Shown here: piece after piece, positions 1 to 8,062 of the stretch | How the letters are laid out: each line of letters begins with the position of its first letter | How positions within the stretch are numbered: position 1 is the first letter of the stretch | Assembly: GCF_021991835.1 (NCBI RefSeq) | Contig: NZ_JAHDAU010000007.1 | Coordinates: forward strand, 1 to 64,000 | DNA from: Polaribacter sargassicola | GTDB lineage: Bacteria; Bacteroidota; Bacteroidia; Flavobacteriales; Flavobacteriaceae | Reading direction: 5' to 3' | DNA length: 64,000 nucleotides | The notes under the pieces: model-generated | The model's input: only the letters and a program-made list of their open reading frames with translations | Databases searched by the model: none | What the model was told of the DNA's origin: nothing | Translations under genes and position numbers: made by a program

Positions 1-797
1 GAGGAACCTTTAAAAGATTGCATGAACAAGGTCATGAAGTTCATTTAGGATATCAAACCTCAGGAAATATTGCTGTTGCAGATGATGAAGCTTTAAGATT
101 TGCCAGTTTTGTATGTGATTACAACGAAAAATTTGGAATAGAAAGTCCAGAAGCAGAAGACATCTTTAAAAAAGCAGTTACTTTTTTAAAGAATAAAAAA
201 ACAAGCGAAATAGATTCTTTAGAGGTAAGAAAGATAAAAGGATTAATAAGACAAGGAGAAGCAAGAGCCGGATGCCATTATATAGGTTTACCAGATGAAC
301 AAATCCATTTTATGGAATTGCCATTTTATGAAACTGGAGCGATTAAAAAGAATCCGATAGGGATTGCAGATGTAGAAATTACTAAAAAATTAATCGAAAA
401 GATAAAACCACATCAAATTTATGCAGCAGGAGATTTAGCAGATCCACATGGTACACATAAGGTTTGTTTAGACGCTATTTTTGCAGCAGTAAAAGAGTTG
501 AAATCAAAAGATTTTATGAAAGATTGTTGGGTTTGGTTATACAGAGGTGCATGGCAAGAATGGGGAGTTGATGAAATAGAAATGGCGGTACCAATGGGAC
601 CAGATCAAGTTTTAGAAAAACGAAAAGCTATTTTTAAACATCAATCTCAAAAAGACGGCGTTGTATTTCAGGGAACAGATAGTAGAGAATTTTGGCAACG
701 AGCAGAAGACAGAAACAAAGAAACAGCAGATTTGTATGATCAATTAGGATTGTCTCATTACGCTGCAATGGAAGCTTTTGTAAGATGGCATTATTAA
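1..797 (+). CDS. nagB: Glucosamine-6-phosphate deaminase with C-terminal PIG-L/LmbE-like domain, 3' part only
   Basis: Only the C-terminal part is present; the frame is open from base 3 through the window edge, so the gene starts upstream. The visible 264 residues begin GTFKRLHEQGHEVHL and continue with TSGNIAVADDEALRFA, which I recognise from the C-terminal PIG-L (LmbE-like) half of the long (about 640-residue) NagB proteins of Bacteroidota. The N-terminal deaminase domain would convert glucosamine-6-phosphate to fructose-6-phosphate and ammonia in the cytoplasm; that part is inferred, not seen. The LmbE-type HxxH-like segment (DLADPHGTHK, near residue 145) is present. The next gene, a sulfatase, starts 32 bases downstream on the same strand. 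With two GH20 hexosaminidases in the locus, this points to N-acetylhexosamine in the substrate. Alternative: a stand-alone PIG-L deacetylase, less likely given the sequence resemblance. Confidence 0.8.
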   Translation, partial: GTFKRLHEQGHEVHLGYQTSGNIAVADDEALRFASFVCDYNEKFGIESPEAEDIFKKAVTFLKNKKTSEIDSLEVRKIKGLIRQGEARAGCHYIGLPDEQIHFMELPFYETGAIKKNPIGIADVEITKKLIEKIKPHQIYAAGDLADPHGTHKVCLDAIFAAVKELKSKDFMKDCWVWLYRGAWQEWGVDEIEMAVPMGPDQVLEKRKAIFKHQSQKDGVVFQGTDSREFWQRAEDRNKETADLYDQLGLSHYAAMEAFVRWHY

Positions 798-829
798 TAA
801 TAAAGTAACTTTAGTAAAAAAAATAAAAA

Positions 830-2428
830 ATGATTCTAAATAAAAAGAACTTTATAAAGTTTAGCTTTTTAGCAATATTTATGTTAGTTGGCTGTAAAGA
901 AGAAAAGGAAGTTGCAGCTAAAAAACCGAATATCATATTTATTATGAGTGATGATCATGCTTATCAAGCAATTAGTGCTTACGGTCATGGTTTAAACAAT
1001 ACGCCAAATATTGATAGAATAGCAAACGAAGGAGTAATTTTTAATAAAGGGTTTGTAAATAACTCAATCTGTGCACCAAGTAGAGCAGCAATGCTTACAG
1101 GAAAACACAGTTTTAAAAACGGAAAAGTAGACAATATTCGTCCGTTTAATTGGGATCAAGATAATTTTGCTAAAGATTTACAAAAAAACGGATATCAAAC
1201 TGCTTTGGTAGGTAAAATTCATTTAGATGGCTTACCACAGGGGTTTGATTATTCTAATGTGTTACCGGGTCAAGGTCAGTATTATTCTCCAGACTTTATA
1301 GAGAACGGAGAAAAGAAAACATACCCTGGTTATATTACAAATGTTACTACAGATATTGCTTTAAATTGGTTAGAAACAAAACGAGATAAAGAAAAACCAT
1401 TTTTATTAATGTATCACCAAAAAGCGCCACATAGAACATGGATGCCAGAAGAAAAATATTTGACTTTAATGGATAGTATCACTTTTGATCCACCTGCAAA
1501 TTTCTTTGATGATTATGAAGGTAGACCAGCTGCTGCGGGTCAAGAAATGAGTATTTACAAAGACATGGATTTAGTTTATGATTTAAAAATGCTTGATAAG
1601 GAAGGTGAGCTTAAAACGAAGTACCGAGGCATGTTTCAAAGAAAGTATCATAGAATGACTGATGAACAAAAAGCCGCTTGGGATGCTTATTACGATCCTA
1701 TTATTGCAGATTTTAAATCTAAAAATTTAAAAGGGAAAGAATTAGCAGTTTGGAAATATAATAGATATATGCATGATTATCTTAGAACTATTCAGTCTGT
1801 AGATGATGGAGTTGGTGAAGTTTTAGATTATTTAAAAGAAAATGGTTTAGAAGAAAATACGATAGTTGTTTATACATCAGATCAAGGTTTTTATTTAGGA
1901 GAACACGGTTGGTTCGATAAGCGTTTTATGTACGAAGAATCTTTTAGAACTCCTATTTTAATGAAGTATCCTAAAGAAATTAAAGCAGGTACTGTAATTG
2001 ATGAGTTAGTACAAAATATAGATTTTGCACCTACATTTTTAGATTATGCTGGTGTTAAAATTGATGAATCTATACAGGGAGAATCTTTAAGAAAATTAGT
2101 AAAAGGTGAAGCAAGTGAATGGAGAGATGCTATTTATTATACTTTTTACGAATATCCTGCAGAGCATAAAGTAAAACGTCATTACGGTGTTAGAACAGAT
2201 AAGTTTAAATTGATTCATTTTTATTATGATGTAGATAAATGGGAGTTGTATGATTTAGAAAAAGATCCAACAGAAATGAATAATGTGTATGAAGATTCTA
2301 AATATGCTTCAATAAAAGAAGAAATGCATCAACAATTAGAAAAAATGAGAACTAAATATGGTGATAGCGACGAGTTAAATCAAAAGAATCTAAACAATTA
2401 TTTAGAAGCAAAAAATATTAAACACTAA
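830..2428 (+). CDS. Sulfatase (formylglycine type), surface lipoprotein
   Basis: Family S1 sulfatase, which hydrolyses sulfate esters on sugars. The active-site motif is CAPSR at about residue 81, whose Cys is converted to formylglycine by an anaerobic-type sulfatase-maturing enzyme not seen here. Metal-site residues are visible as MSDDH near residue 40 and TSDQG near residue 350; GKIH supplies the usual Lys and His. The signal peptide ends LVGCKEEKE, a lipobox followed by a Lys/Glu-rich stretch that resembles the surface-export signal known in Flavobacteriia. At 532 residues the length is normal for the family. The segment GEHGWFDKR and the PGQGQYY segment are shared with the sulfatase at 10670-12244, so the two belong to the same subgroup. 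It sits 17 bases before a GH29 fucosidase. The sulfated sugar position cannot be told from sequence. Confidence 0.93.
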   Translation: MILNKKNFIKFSFLAIFMLVGCKEEKEVAAKKPNIIFIMSDDHAYQAISAYGHGLNNTPNIDRIANEGVIFNKGFVNNSICAPSRAAMLTGKHSFKNGKVDNIRPFNWDQDNFAKDLQKNGYQTALVGKIHLDGLPQGFDYSNVLPGQGQYYSPDFIENGEKKTYPGYITNVTTDIALNWLETKRDKEKPFLLMYHQKAPHRTWMPEEKYLTLMDSITFDPPANFFDDYEGRPAAAGQEMSIYKDMDLVYDLKMLDKEGELKTKYRGMFQRKYHRMTDEQKAAWDAYYDPIIADFKSKNLKGKELAVWKYNRYMHDYLRTIQSVDDGVGEVLDYLKENGLEENTIVVYTSDQGFYLGEHGWFDKRFMYEESFRTPILMKYPKEIKAGTVIDELVQNIDFAPTFLDYAGVKIDESIQGESLRKLVKGEASEWRDAIYYTFYEYPAEHKVKRHYGVRTDKFKLIHFYYDVDKWELYDLEKDPTEMNNVYEDSKYASIKEEMHQQLEKMRTKYGDSDELNQKNLNNYLEAKNIKH

Positions 2429-2445
2429 TATAAAATATCAATTAA

Positions 2446-3498
2446 ATGAAAAAAAGACATATACTTTCTTTATCATTCTTACTTATAATTAATTTGAGTT
2501 ATGCTCAAAATAAGGTGAATTATTTAGAAGAATCTAAAGAAGATTTTAAACAAAGAATGCAATGGTTTTCCGATGCAAAATACGGTATGTTCATTCATTT
2601 TGGTTTATACAGTCAATTAGGTGGTATTTATAAAGGAAATGATAAAGGGCGTTATGCAGAGTGGATTCAAGGAAATCAAAACATACCATCAGAAGAGTAT
2701 GCTAAACTAATTAATACTTGGTATCCTGAAGATTTTGATGCTCGTAAAATAGTAAAATTAGCTAAAAAATCTGGAATGAAATATTTGGTAATTACAACAA
2801 AACATCACGAAGGTTTTTGTTTGTGGGATTCTGAATATACAGATTTTGATATTGCAAATTCACCGATGAAAGGACGCGACTTAGTTAAAGAATTAGCAGA
2901 TGCTTGTAAAAAAGAAGGTATTGTTTTTGGTACTTATTATAGCATAACAGATTGGCATCAAGGATCTCAATATGTAGAAGAAGGCAAAGGTTGGGGAATG
3001 ATGAAAATGCATGAAGGTAGAAAAGAAGAATATGTTCAGTATCTAAAAAATCAGATAAAAGAATTAATTGTAAACTACGATTCTAATATTATTTGGTTCG
3101 ATGCAGATTGGGTAGATTGGTGGACTTTAGAAGATGGTAAAGATTTATATCAATATATAAGAGAGCTAAAACCAAGTATCATTATTAACAATAGAGTTGC
3201 TAAAAGAAAAATATTTAAAAAAGATTTTGGTACACCAGAGCAATTTCATTTAGAAAATAAAGTAGATTATTATTGGGAAGCTTGTTATACAATGAATGAT
3301 TCTTGGGGATTTAAAATTAAAGATACCGATTGGAAAAGTCCAGAAGAAATTTACGAGAAATTAAAAGATATTAATGGTAAAGGAGGTAATTTTTTATTAA
3401 ATATTGGGCCTGATGGTAACGGAAATGTACCAAAAGAGTCTGTAAAAATCTTAAAGAAAGTTGGTAAGATGTTAAAAAAAGAAAAAAAAGAGAATTAA
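2446..3498 (+). CDS. GH29 alpha-L-fucosidase, short form
   Basis: Exported glycosidase of family GH29, a retaining alpha-L-fucosidase that releases terminal fucose. The signal peptide ends at SYAQ. The (beta/alpha)8 barrel motifs are clear: KYGMFIHFGLYS near residue 45, TTKHHEGFCLWDS near 110, and IIWFDADW near 215, where the Asp is the expected nucleophile. At 350 residues it stops just after the catalytic barrel (LLNIGPDGNG), so it lacks the C-terminal beta-sandwich that many GH29 enzymes carry; I see no frameshift, so this looks like a natural single-domain form. It lies between two sulfatases, 17 bases after the first and 1 base before the second, which suggests coupled removal of sulfate and fucose. 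Linkage specificity is unknown. Confidence 0.92.
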   Translation: MKKRHILSLSFLLIINLSYAQNKVNYLEESKEDFKQRMQWFSDAKYGMFIHFGLYSQLGGIYKGNDKGRYAEWIQGNQNIPSEEYAKLINTWYPEDFDARKIVKLAKKSGMKYLVITTKHHEGFCLWDSEYTDFDIANSPMKGRDLVKELADACKKEGIVFGTYYSITDWHQGSQYVEEGKGWGMMKMHEGRKEEYVQYLKNQIKELIVNYDSNIIWFDADWVDWWTLEDGKDLYQYIRELKPSIIINNRVAKRKIFKKDFGTPEQFHLENKVDYYWEACYTMNDSWGFKIKDTDWKSPEEIYEKLKDINGKGGNFLLNIGPDGNGNVPKESVKILKKVGKMLKKEKKEN

Positions 3499-3499
3499 G

Positions 3500-5020
3500 A
3501 TGATATCAAAAAAAGTAATTTTTAGTCTTCTATTTTTATCTTTAGTATCATTTGGTTGTAAAGAAGCAAAAACAAAAGAAGAAAAAGTAAAACAACCAAA
3601 CATACTTTTTTTGTTTACAGATGATCAAAGAGGAGGAACAATTGGTGCTATGGATAAGTACAATGTTCAAACCCCAAATATGGATCAACTTGTAAAAAAC
3701 GGTACATCATTTACAAATTCTTATATTTTAGGAGCTACAACAGCAGCTGTTTGTTCGCCTAGTAGAGCAATGTTAATGACTGGTAGACATTATTTTAATA
3801 TAGAACCAAATGTATACGCACAATTTGCTTTTAACAAAGAAGACAAAGGTAAAAGTGATAAACTAACATTTCCAGAATACTTTAAAGCCAATGGTTATAC
3901 CACTTTTGCAACAGGAAAACAACACAATGGAGAACCTTGGATAGAAAGAGGTTTTACTAAAGTTAAATCTGCTTTTTTAGGCGGAATGACAAGACATTTT
4001 GGTACAAAAGTAAAAGATTATACACCAGAAACAGGTTGGTCTGAAGGGTATAAAGATGATGAAAAATTTAGTAGCGAAGTTTTTGCTGATGCTGCAGTTA
4101 GTTTTTTAGATTCTTATAAAGAAGAAAAACCATTTTTAATGTATGTTGCCTTTACAGCACCTCATGATCCGAGAACAGCACCACAAGAATATCATAATAT
4201 GTATCCGGCACAAGATATTACTGTGCCAGAAAACTTTATGGCACAACATCCTTTTGAAATTGCAGATGATCATATTAGAGACGAGGTTTTAGCACCGTTT
4301 CCAAGAACAGAAGCTATTGTTCAAAAAGAAATTTCAGATTATTATGCAATGATTACTGCTACCGATAATCAAATAGGTAGAATATTAAAAGCATTGGAAG
4401 CTTCGGGTGAGGCAGATAACACAATTATTGTTTTAGCAGGTGATAATGGATTGGCACTTGGCCAACACGGCCTTTTAGGTAAGCAAAATGTTTACGAACA
4501 TAGTGTAAGTGTACCAATGGTTTTTGTAGGTCCAAATATTCCTAAAAATGAAAAGAACAATGCATTAGCATATTTGCATGATATTTTTCCAACATTATGT
4601 GGTTTAACAGGTTTAGATATTCCAGAATCTGTACAAACAGAAGATTTAACAGCTGTAATTAAAGGTGATAAAAAAGAAGTTAGAAATAGTATGTTTTATG
4701 CTTATAATTCTTGGCCAGGAGAAGCTTATAAACCAAAAGTAAATAATCATGGTGGTCACAGAGCGGTTCGTAAAGGTGATTTTAAATTGATTGTAAGTTC
4801 TAAGAAAGATACATATAACTATCAATTATTCAATCTTAAAAAAGATTCTTTAGAGCTAGTAAATCTTTATGATGATAAAAATTATAATGATGTAAAAGAA
4901 GATTTAACATTAGAGTTAAAAAAATTAATAAAAGAAGTTGGTGATCCAGCAGATTTGTCTAAAAAAGAATTTGGAATTTTTGATCACCCTGAAGACTATA
5001 ATTTTAAGACTAAAAAATAA
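3500..5020 (+). CDS. Sulfatase (formylglycine type), surface lipoprotein
   Basis: S1-family sulfatase of 506 residues. The formylglycine motif is CSPSR at about residue 85, with FTDDQRGG near residue 41 and AGDNGLALGQHG near residue 313 as metal-binding segments. The Lys/His pair appears as GKQH. The signal peptide ends VSFGCKEAKTKEE, a lipobox followed by a charged run consistent with an outer-membrane, outward-facing lipoprotein. It is less similar to its neighbours than sulfatases 830-2428 and 10670-12244 are to each other, so it probably acts on a different sulfate position. It starts one base after the stop of the upstream fucosidase, so the two are likely translated together. Target position cannot be read from sequence. 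Confidence 0.92.
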   Translation: MISKKVIFSLLFLSLVSFGCKEAKTKEEKVKQPNILFLFTDDQRGGTIGAMDKYNVQTPNMDQLVKNGTSFTNSYILGATTAAVCSPSRAMLMTGRHYFNIEPNVYAQFAFNKEDKGKSDKLTFPEYFKANGYTTFATGKQHNGEPWIERGFTKVKSAFLGGMTRHFGTKVKDYTPETGWSEGYKDDEKFSSEVFADAAVSFLDSYKEEKPFLMYVAFTAPHDPRTAPQEYHNMYPAQDITVPENFMAQHPFEIADDHIRDEVLAPFPRTEAIVQKEISDYYAMITATDNQIGRILKALEASGEADNTIIVLAGDNGLALGQHGLLGKQNVYEHSVSVPMVFVGPNIPKNEKNNALAYLHDIFPTLCGLTGLDIPESVQTEDLTAVIKGDKKEVRNSMFYAYNSWPGEAYKPKVNNHGGHRAVRKGDFKLIVSSKKDTYNYQLFNLKKDSLELVNLYDDKNYNDVKEDLTLELKKLIKEVGDPADLSKKEFGIFDHPEDYNFKTKK

Positions 5021-5043
5021 CCTTTTTAAATAAGATAAAGTTG

Positions 5044-6642
5044 ATGCCTAAACTTAGTAAATTAATATGTTGTACGTTTTTTTGTGTGTTAATAGCTAGT
5101 TCGCTAACAGCACAAGAAAAAGTATTATCCTGGGAAGAGTTGTCAGAGCAATATGAATGCCCAGAGTGGTTTAGAGATGCTAAGTTTGGTATTTGGTTCC
5201 ATTGGGGACCGCAATCTCAACCTGAACAAGGTGGTGGTTGGTACGCGCGTCATATGTATATGCAAGACGTTGGGCGTCAGAAATTTGGTAAAATGGCCAA
5301 TCCATATCATTTGCAAACATATGGTCATCCTTCAGAATTTGGCTTTAAAGATGTTATAAATGAGTGGAAAGCAGAAAATTTTAATGCTGAAGCTCTAATC
5401 AATTTTTCAAAAGAAAACGGCGCAAAATATATTGTAGCGTTAGCAAATCATCATGATCATTTTGATTTGTTTGATTCTTCTTATCACCCTTGGAATTCTG
5501 TAAATGTTGGTCCTAAAAAGGATATTATTGGTGAGTTTGAAAAAGCAACGCGTAATGCAGGTTTAAAATTTGGAGTTACCAGTCACGACGATCGTTTTTT
5601 AAATTGGTGGAAACCCGCTTTTGGTTCAGATAAAGACGGGAAATACGCTGGTGTACCTTACGATGCACGTTTAACTAAAGCAGACGGCAAAGGCAAATGG
5701 TGGGAAGGTCTAGATCCAAAAGATTTATACGGCCCAGCTCCTGAAGATCGTACACCAGAAATTATTGAAGATATTAAGAAAAACTGGCTAAAACGTCACA
5801 TAGAATTAGTTGATAAATACAAACCAGATTTATTATACAACGACGGATTTAACTTTACTTACGGTGATTACGGCAAAGAAGTAACACGTAAACTTTATAA
5901 TAATAGTTTAAGCGAAAACGGTAAAATTGATGCTGTAATGCTTTTAAAACGTAAAGCAAAAGGTACTGTAAACGAAGTAGAATCTGGTGGAAGTAATACT
6001 TTACGTGAATATCCTTGGCAGTCTGAAATTACATTTACAGATTGGTTTTACAAAAAAGATCGTCATTTAACACACAATGCGCGTACTATTCTTGAAATGT
6101 TAATTGAAGCGGTTAGTAAAAACGGAAACTTACTATTAAGTATGGAATTAAATCCTGATGGAACGATTCCTCACGAAATTAAAAAGAGTGTTGTTATTGT
6201 TGGTGATTGGTTAAAAATTAATGGTGAAGCCATTTACGGCACACGTCCTTGGAAAGTTTTTGGAGACGGAAAAAGTGTAAGAGGAGAAGAAGTTGAAACT
6301 GTTGAAGGAGAATTAAGAAATGCTACCGCAAACCAAAAACATGGCGAGCACTTTAATCAACGTACTACAGCAACTCCAGCTTTTGCTAATGATGAAGTTA
6401 GATTTACTACAAAAGGAGACGATTTTTACATTATAGTAATGAATCCTAAAGGAGGCGAGTTTGTCATTCCTTCTTTTGCAAAATCGAGCGAAGTAAACCC
6501 AGGAATTTTAAAAGGTTTAACACAACTATACGATGGTAGAAAAGTAGCATTTAAACAAACAAATAACGGTTTAACTATAAATATGCCTGCTGTAAATGGA
6601 GATAGTTATCCTGTAGTTTTAAAAGCGAAATTTAAAAAGTAA
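5044..6642 (+). CDS. GH29 alpha-L-fucosidase
   Basis: Second GH29 enzyme, 532 residues, clearly divergent from the one at 2446-3498. The start is taken at the ATG at 5044; a TTG three bases earlier is in frame but less likely. A signal peptide ends at SSLTAQ. GH29 landmarks are KFGIWFHWGPQ near residue 53, ANHHDHFDLFDSS near 138 and LLYNDGFNF near 264, whose Asp is the likely nucleophile. After the barrel there is a C-terminal beta-rich domain (roughly residues 415-532), so this is the longer form. The arginine codons are mostly CGT, unlike the AGA-rich genes just upstream, which hints at a different history. It forms a group with the following GH30 (7 bases downstream). Confidence 0.9.
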   Translation: MPKLSKLICCTFFCVLIASSLTAQEKVLSWEELSEQYECPEWFRDAKFGIWFHWGPQSQPEQGGGWYARHMYMQDVGRQKFGKMANPYHLQTYGHPSEFGFKDVINEWKAENFNAEALINFSKENGAKYIVALANHHDHFDLFDSSYHPWNSVNVGPKKDIIGEFEKATRNAGLKFGVTSHDDRFLNWWKPAFGSDKDGKYAGVPYDARLTKADGKGKWWEGLDPKDLYGPAPEDRTPEIIEDIKKNWLKRHIELVDKYKPDLLYNDGFNFTYGDYGKEVTRKLYNNSLSENGKIDAVMLLKRKAKGTVNEVESGGSNTLREYPWQSEITFTDWFYKKDRHLTHNARTILEMLIEAVSKNGNLLLSMELNPDGTIPHEIKKSVVIVGDWLKINGEAIYGTRPWKVFGDGKSVRGEEVETVEGELRNATANQKHGEHFNQRTTATPAFANDEVRFTTKGDDFYIIVMNPKGGEFVIPSFAKSSEVNPGILKGLTQLYDGRKVAFKQTNNGLTINMPAVNGDSYPVVLKAKFKK

Positions 6643-6649
6643 AGAAGAA

Positions 6650-8044
6650 ATGAAAAAGATCGTTTTAACATTAATTACTGTTCTATCAATTACCTTTTCA
6701 ATAAACGCACAGCGTAATGCTAAAGTGCATTATGTGAAATTAGTTGAAGGTGAAAAAATAGCTTCTAATCCAATAAAAACTCAAGAAGCAAAATCAGAAG
6801 GTAAAGGTATTTCTGTTAGAATTTATCCAGATATATCTTTTCAAACCATAACAGGAATTGGTGGTGCTTTCAATGAAATAGGAGGAGAAGCATTAATGTC
6901 TTTAAGTGAAGCACAGCAAAATGAGATTATGAAAAATCTTTTTGATGTTAATGGTGCAAATTTTACAGTGTGCAGAACAGCTATTGGTGCTAGTGATTTT
7001 GGTATAGATGCTTATAGTTATAGTGAGGTTGCAAACGACTTTAAAATGAAAAACTTTTCTATAGAAAGAGAACGTACAAGCGTTATTCCTTTTATTCAAA
7101 TGGCTTATAAGTACAATCCAGACATGCAATTATTTGCATCGCCTTGGAGTCCTCCAGGTTGGATGAAAGAATCGGGGTTAATGGATAGAGGTGAAGAATT
7201 TCCTGAGAAAAACGTTTTAAAAGACGATCCGAAAATTTACAAAGCTTACGCTACATATTTTTCTAAGTATGTTGATGCTTACGCTAAAGAAGGTATTACA
7301 GTCAATAAAATTGTTATTCAAAACGAACAGGATATTTCAACAAAATACCCGTCTTGCCACATGCCACCAGAGCAAATGGGAGAGTTCGTAATTAATTATT
7401 TACGTCCACAGTTCGAAAAAGATAATATACCAGCAGAAATTTGGGCAGGTTCTTTCCGTACAGCAAAACGTTTAGATGGTTTAGAGTTTGTATCAAACAA
7501 AACATGGAGAGAAGCGGTTGATGGTATTGGTGTACAATACATGAATGCTAGACAAGTAGAAAATATGGAAGCAGTTTACCCAGATATTAAATTTTTACAT
7601 ACCGAAGGTAATTGCTACGGTGGTAAAAATAGTGTAAATCAAGCATTTTCTAGATTTAATGAGGTTGCCAGTTTTATCAATCATGGTGTGCCAAATTTTT
7701 GTTATTGGAACATGATTTTAAATGAAGACTCTTCAAGTGGATGGGGATGGAAACAAAACAGTTTAATTAAAATCAACAGAAAAGATAAAACAGTAACGTA
7801 TAATCCAGATTATGCTACTATGGCACTTTTTGGAAGGTTTATGAAACCAGGTATGAAACGTGTAGCTTCTGCATCTTGGTATGGCGATACAATTACACTT
7901 AAAGATGATAATAACGTTTACCTTTTTATTAAAAATGAATCAGATAAAACAAAAACTTTTGACATTTGGTTAAAAGATAATCAAGCTCAAATTGTAGATA
8001 TTCCGGCAAATTCTATTTCGGTAGTAGAAGTAAATTATAAATAA
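6650..8044 (+). CDS. GH30 family glycoside hydrolase
   Basis: Exported GH30 enzyme (464 residues, signal peptide ending INAQ). The family includes beta-glucosylceramidases, beta-1,6-glucanases, beta-xylosidases and beta-fucosidases; all are retaining. The acid/base Glu is in KIVIQNEQD at about residue 225 and the nucleophile Glu in LHTEGN at about residue 318. GIGGAFNEIGGEA near the start and SPPGWMKESG are typical family segments. The C-terminal part holds the beta-sandwich that wraps round to the barrel in this family. It is related to the second GH30 at 23413-24849 (both share the YWNM...WGWKQNS segment), giving two exo-acting beta-glycosidases of similar fold in one locus. Substrate not predictable beyond a beta-linked sugar. 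Confidence 0.9.
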   Translation: MKKIVLTLITVLSITFSINAQRNAKVHYVKLVEGEKIASNPIKTQEAKSEGKGISVRIYPDISFQTITGIGGAFNEIGGEALMSLSEAQQNEIMKNLFDVNGANFTVCRTAIGASDFGIDAYSYSEVANDFKMKNFSIERERTSVIPFIQMAYKYNPDMQLFASPWSPPGWMKESGLMDRGEEFPEKNVLKDDPKIYKAYATYFSKYVDAYAKEGITVNKIVIQNEQDISTKYPSCHMPPEQMGEFVINYLRPQFEKDNIPAEIWAGSFRTAKRLDGLEFVSNKTWREAVDGIGVQYMNARQVENMEAVYPDIKFLHTEGNCYGGKNSVNQAFSRFNEVASFINHGVPNFCYWNMILNEDSSSGWGWKQNSLIKINRKDKTVTYNPDYATMALFGRFMKPGMKRVASASWYGDTITLKDDNNVYLFIKNESDKTKTFDIWLKDNQAQIVDIPANSISVVEVNYK

Positions 8045-8062
8045 CCCTAAGAAAAATTTAAA

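Noticed and set aside
2446..3498. Short GH29 as a truncated pseudogene
   Set aside because: All catalytic motifs and the end of the barrel are present with no frameshift; single-domain GH29 proteins exist.
5153..5359. Small open frame overlapping the GH29 gene at 5044
   Set aside because: It lies wholly inside a confident gene in another frame and has no recognisable product.
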